64,000 bases of DNA. It comes from Colletes latitarsis. Taxonomy: Eukaryota > Arthropoda > Insecta > Hymenoptera > Colletidae. Under the pieces are notes generated by a model. That model worked only from the letters and a program-made list of their open reading frames with translations, ran no database searches and was not told where the DNA came from. Position numbers and translations under genes: made by a program. This document shows, piece by piece, positions 59,241 through 64,000 of the stretch; within the stretch, counting starts at the first letter, position 1, and every line of letters begins with the position of its first letter. The stretch lies in NCBI RefSeq assembly GCF_051014445.1, contig NW_027488368.1, positions 4,650,001-4,714,000 of the forward strand, in the 5' to 3' direction.

Positions 59241-60399
59241 TCGCATACTTGTTGGCCAGATCCTGGGCTTTTTCTGGTTTGGATCACGTAGTAGAGTAGT
59301 ACCACACTGAAACAGTCAATTAAACCTGGTTTCGATCAATATTTCAGGGGATAACACCGGTTAGTTCAGGGTTACGTCTTGTATTTCCAATCATCTGCCT
59401 CATACTTTCGCATTTTTCGCACACTTGTTGTCGTGATCCTGGCCTTTTTCTGCTTTGGATTACGTAGTAGTGCGGTGCCGCACCGAAACAGTCAATTAAA
59501 TCTGGTTGCGATTAATATTTTAGAGGAAAACGCCGGTTATGTCTGGGTTAGGTCTGGGATTTGCCCTTATCTCGCTCGTTCTTTCGCATTTTTCGCCAAC
59601 TTGTTGGCCAGATGCTGGGCTTTTTCTGGTTTGGATCACGTAGTAATGCGGTACCACACCGAAAAAGTCAATTAAACCTGGTAGCGATTAATATTTTAGA
59701 GGATAACGCTGGTTATGTCTCGGTTAGGTCTGGGATTTGCCCCCATCTGGCTCGTACTTTCGCATTTTCCGCATTCTTGTTGGCCGATCCTGGGCTTTTT
59801 CAGGTTTGGATCACGTAGTAATGCGGTACCACACCGAAAAAGTCAATTAAACCTGGTAGCGATTAATATTTTAGAGGATAACGCCCGGTTATGTCTGAGT
59901 TAGGTCTGGGATTTGCCCTCATCTGGCTCGCTCTTTCGCATAGTTCGCATACTTGGCCAGATGCGGGGCTTTTTCTGGTTTGGATCACGTAGTAATGCGA
60001 TACCACTCTGAAACAGACAATAAAAGCTGGTTCCGATTAATATTTTAGAGGAGATCGCCGGTTATGCCTGGGTTAGGTCTGGTATTTGCCATCATCTAGC
60101 ACATACTTTCGCATTTTTCGCATACTTGTTGGCCAGATCCTGGGTTTTTGCTGCTTTGGATCCCGTAGTAGTGTGATACCACTCTGAAACAGTCGATTAA
60201 ACCTGGTTTCGATCAATATTTTAGAGGATAACGCATGTTAGGTCTAGGTTAGCCCTGCGATTTTCACTCATCAGACTCATACTTTCGCATTCTTCACATA
60301 CTTGTTGAACTGATCCTGGGTTTTTTCTGGATTGCATCACGTAGTAATGAAGTACAACACTGAAACAGTCAATTAAACCTGGTTTCCATCAATATCTTA

Positions 60400-61458
60400 G
60401 AGGACAACGCAAGTTAGGTCTAGGTTATGTCTGGCGTTTGCTCTCATCAGGCTCATTCTTTCGCATATTTCTCATACTTGATGGCTAGATCCTGGGCTTT
60501 TTCTGGATTGCATCACGTAGTAATGAAGTACAACACTGAAACAGTCAATTAAACCTGGTTTCCATCAATATTTTAGAGGACAACGCAAGTTAGGTCTAGG
60601 TAAGGCCTGAGATTTTCACTCATCAGACTCATACTTTCGCAATCTTCACAAACTTGTTGAACGGATCCTGGGTTTTTTCTGGTTTGGATCACGTAGTAAT
60701 GTGGTACCACACTGAAACATTCAATTAAACCTGCTTTTGATCAATATTTTAGAGAATAATTCATGTTAGGTCTAGGTTAGGTCAGGGATTTGCTCTCATC
60801 AGGCTCATTCTTTCGCATATTTCTCATACTTGATGGCTAGATCCTGGGCTTTTTCTGGATTGCATCACGTAGTAATGAAGTACAACACTGAAACAGTCAA
60901 TTAAACCTGGTTTCGATCAATATTTTAGAGAATAATTCATGTTAGGTCTAGGTTAGGTCTGGGATTTGCTCTCATCAGGCTCATTCTTTCGCATATTTCT
61001 CATACTTGATGGCTAGATCCTGGGCTTTTTCTGGATTGCATCACGTAGTAATGAAGTACAACACTGAAACAGTCAATTAAACCTGGTTTCCATCAATATT
61101 TTAGAGGACAACGCAAGTTAGGTCTAGGTAAGGCCTGAGATTTTCACTCATCAGACTCATACTTTCGCAATCTTCACATACTTGTTGGACGGATCCTGGG
61201 TTTTTTCTGGTTTGGATCACGTAGTAATGTGGTACCACACTGAAACATTCAATTAAACCTGCTTTTGATCAATATTTTAGAGAATAATTCATGTTAGGTC
61301 TAGGTTAGGTCAGGGATTTGCTCTCATCAGGCTCATTCTTTCGCATATTTCTCATACTTGATGGCTAGATCCTGGGCTTTTTCTGGATTGCATCACGTAG
61401 TAATGAAGTACAACACTGAAACAGTCAATTAAACCTGGTTTCGATCAATATTTTAGAG
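60400..61458. repeat. Three-monomer (528-bp) higher-order repeat, two copies
   Basis: CTGCTTTTGATCAATATTTT at 60731 recurs at 61259, offset 528 bp. The preceding GGTAAGGCCTGAGATTTTCA monomer (about 60590 and 61118) and the following AGAGAATAATTC monomers repeat in the same order with very few differences. Confidence 0.78.
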
Positions 61459-64000
61459 AATAATTCATGTTAGGTCTAGGTTAGGTCTGGGATTTGCTCT
61501 CATCAGGATCATTCTTTCGCATATTTCTCATACTTGATGGGTAGATCCTGGGCTTTTTCTGGATTGCATCACGTAGTAATGTGGTACCACACTGAAACAT
61601 TCAATTAAACCTGGTCTTGATAAATATTTTAGAGGATAACGCATGTTAGGTCTGGGTTAGGTCTAGGATTTGCCCTCATCAGGCTCATTCTTTCGCATAT
61701 TTCTCATACTTGATGGCTAGATCCTGGGCTTTTTCTGGATTGCATCACGTAGTAATGAAGTACAATACTGAAACAGTCAATTAAACCTTTTTTCGATCAA
61801 TATTTTAGAGAATAATTCATGTTAGGTCTAGGTTAGGTCTGGGATTTGCTCTCATCAGGCTCATTCTTTCGCATATTTCTCATACTTGATGGCTAGATCC
61901 TGGGCTTTTTCTGGATTGCATCACGTAGTAATGAAGTACAACACTGAAACAATCAATTAAACCTGGTTTCCATCAATATTTTAGAGGACAACGCATGTTA
62001 GGTCTAAGTTAGGCCTGGGATTTGCCCTCATCAGGGTCATACTGTCGCAGTTTTAACATACTTGTTGAACGGATGCTGGGTTTTTTCTGGTTTGTTTCAC
62101 GTAGTAATGTGGTACCACACTGAAACATTCAATTAGACCTGGTCTTGGTTAATTTTTTTAGAGGATAACGCATGTTAGGTCTGGGTTAGGTCTAGGATTT
62201 GCCCTCATCAGGCTCATTCTTTCGCATATTTCTCATACTTGATGGCTAGATCCTGGGCTTTTTCTGGATTGCATCACGTAGTAATGAAGTACAACACTGA
62301 AACAGTCAATTAAACCTGGTTTCGATCAATATTTTAGAGAATAATTCATGTTAGGTCTAGGTTAGGTCTGGGATTTGCTCTCATCAGGATCATTCTTTCG
62401 CATATTTCTCATACTTGATGGGTAGATCCTGGGCTTTTTCTGGATTGCATCACGTAGTAATGTGGTACCACACTGAAACATTCAATTAAACCTGGTCTTG
62501 ATAAATATTTTAGAGGATAACGCATGTTAGGTCTGGGTTAGGTCTAGGATTTGCCCTCATCAGGCTCATTCTTTCGCATATTTCTCATACTTGATGGCTA
62601 GATCCTGGGCTTTTTCTGGATTGCATCACGTAGTAATGAAGTACAATACTGAAACAGTCAATTAAACCTTTTTTCGATCAATATTTTAGAGAATAATTCA
62701 TGTTAGGTCTAGGTTAGGTCTGGGATTTGCTCTCATCAGGCTCATTCTTTCGCATATTTCTCATACTTGATGGCTAGATCCCGGGCTTTTTCTGGATTGC
62801 ATCACGTAGTAATGAAGTACAACACTGAAACAATCAATTAAACCTGGTTTCCATCAATATTTTAGAGGACAACGCATGTTAGGTCTAGGTTAGGCCTGGG
62901 ATTTGCCCTCATCAGGGTCATACTGTCGCAGTTTTAACATACTTGTTGAACGGATGCTGGGTTTTTTCTGGTTTGTTTCACGTAGTAATGTGGTACCACA
63001 CTGAAACATTCAATTAGACCTGGTCTTGGTTAATTTTTTTAGAGGATAACGCATGTTAGGTCTGGGTTAGGTCTAGGATTTGCCCTCATCAGGCTCATTC
63101 TTTCGCATATTTCTCATACTTGATGGCTAGATCCTGGGCTTTTTCTGGATTGCATCACGTAGTAATGAAGTACAACACTGAAACAGTCAATTAAACCTGG
63201 TTTCGATCAATATTTTAGAGAATAATTCATGTTAGGTCTAGGTTAGGTCTGGGATTTGCTCTCATCAGGATCATTCTTTCGCATATTTCTCATACTTGAT
63301 GGGTAGATCCTGGGTTTTTTCTGGATTGCATCACGTAGTAATGTGGTACCACACTGAAACATTCAATTAAACCTGGTCTTGATAAATATTTTAGAGGATA
63401 ACGCATGTTAGGTCTGGGTTAGGTCTAGGATTTGCCCTCATCAGGCTCATTCTTTCGCATATTTCTCATACTTGATGGCTAGATCCTGGGCTTTTTCTGG
63501 ATTGCATCACGTAGTAATGAAGTACAATACTGAAACAGTCAATTAAACCTTTTTTCGATCAATATTTTAGAGAATAATTCATGTTAGGTCTAGGTTAGGT
63601 CTGGGATTTGCTCTCATCAGGCTCATTCTTTCGCATATTTCTCATACTTGATGGCTAGATCCTGGGCTTTTTCTGGATTGCATCACGTAGTAATGAAGTA
63701 CAACACTGAAACAATCAATTAAACCTGGTTTCCATCAATATTTTAGAGGACAACGCATGTTAGGTCTAAGTTAGGCCTGGGATTTGCCCTCATCAGGGTC
63801 ATACTGTCGCAGTTTTAACATACTTGTTGAACGGATGCTGGGTTTTTTCTGGTTTGTTTCACGTAGTAATGTGGTACCACACTGAAACATTCAATTAGAC
63901 CTGGTCTTGGTTAATTTTTTTAGAGGATAACGCATGTTAGGTCTGGGTTAGGTCTAGGATTTGCCCTCATCAGGCTCATTCTTTCGCATATTTCTCATAC
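61330..64000. repeat. Five-monomer (881-bp) higher-order repeat, about three copies
   Basis: Markers recur at an offset of 881 bp: TCAATTAAACCTGGTCTTGA at 61601, 62482 and 63363; TTAAACCTTTTTTCGATC at 61781, 62662 and 63543; GTCATACTGTCGCAG near 62035, 62916 and 63796. Only scattered single-base differences are visible, so copies are about 99% identical by eye. One monomer is 177 bp because of an extra T in AATTTTTTTAGAGG. The last copy is cut by the window edge. Confidence 0.85.

Larger units (their letters stand above)
40301..60190. repeat. 176-bp satellite, subfamily D
   Basis: About 113 monomers of a distinct subfamily. Diagnostic states are CACACCGAAACAGTCAATTAA, GGTTGCGATTAATATTTTAG, AACGCCGGTTATGTCTGGG, CTCATCTGGCTCGTAC, CGCATTTTTCGCATACTTGT, TGGCCAGATCCTGG. 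It has more CpG than subfamilies A and B. A ladder of about 96-codon open stretches arises because this variant lacks stops across about 1.6 monomers in one frame. The stretches shift frame every monomer (176 is not a multiple of 3), so they are not genes. No transposon, tRNA or other gene is seen in these 20 kb. Confidence 0.94.
60191..64000. repeat. 176-bp satellite, subfamily E
   Basis: About 21 monomers that return to the TTTCGATCAATATTTTAG and ATGTTAGGTCTAGG states of subfamily A but with new markers: AGAGAATAATTCATG, GGATTGCATCACGTAG, ATGAAGTACAACACTGAAAC (which destroys the GGTACC palindrome in many monomers) and ACTTGATGGCTAGATCC. The array continues past the window end. No gene is seen. 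Confidence 0.93.

Noticed and set aside
40191..59903. A ladder of about 50 ORFs of 60-160 codons with similar peptides (SGSYFRIFRILVGQI style) on the plus strand
   Set aside because: They recur with the 176-bp satellite period, begin mostly at non-ATG codons, shift frame each monomer and have no codon-like pattern. They are read-through of a stop-poor repeat, not a gene family.
1..64000. CRISPR-like direct repeats
   Set aside because: Repeats are contiguous monomers without spacers in a eukaryotic satellite context.

Overview
The window is eukaryotic, non-genic chromatin. It is a 64 kb stretch of head-to-tail satellite DNA with a monomer of about 176 bp, in one orientation from end to end (roughly 290 monomers). 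Two retrotransposons interrupt it. The host is most likely an insect: one insert is an R1-clade non-LTR element (R1/SART/TRAS-like, an arthropod clade), and the other is an errantivirus-like Ty3/Gypsy element whose env has the features of baculovirus F-type proteins. Hymenoptera or another TTAGG-telomere order is possible, but the sequence does not fix it. No host protein-coding gene, tRNA, rRNA or CRISPR array was seen.

Layout: (A) 1-16180, a satellite subfamily with higher-order structure, including a 3166-bp, 18-monomer unit present twice in tandem (1455-4620 and 4621-7786). (B) About 16181-40300, a more heterogeneous subfamily that holds both transposons. The non-LTR element lies on the minus strand at 17487-23475 (31-nt tail, ORF2 with one stop, ORF1 with three apparent frameshifts, structured 5' UTR). 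The 7216-bp LTR element lies on the plus strand at 28311-35526 (363-bp LTRs, GTAC target duplication, gag, pol, env). (D) About 40300-60190, a distinct CpG-richer subfamily built as a mosaic of 2-, 4- and 5-monomer repeats and larger displaced duplications. (E) About 60190-64000, a third subfamily with a 528-bp trimer and then an 881-bp pentamer repeat that runs off the right edge.

How the parts work: in the LTR element a classic -1 slippery heptamer sits at the 5' limit of the pol frame. A short ATG exon before gag ends at a consensus splice donor and is in phase with an AG just at the end of pol, where the env frame begins with a hydrophobic stretch. This suggests env was expressed from a spliced mRNA whose first exon doubles as a uORF on the unspliced RNA. 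In the non-LTR element ORF1 and ORF2 meet at TAATG, the stop-start coupling described for SART1. Both elements now carry disabling lesions.

I found no wholly new system. The most unusual points are the env/uORF splice layout, the insertion of the LTR element at the centre of the satellite's conserved 12-bp palindrome, the paired TTAGG motifs in every monomer, and the several higher-order repeat regimes within one array.
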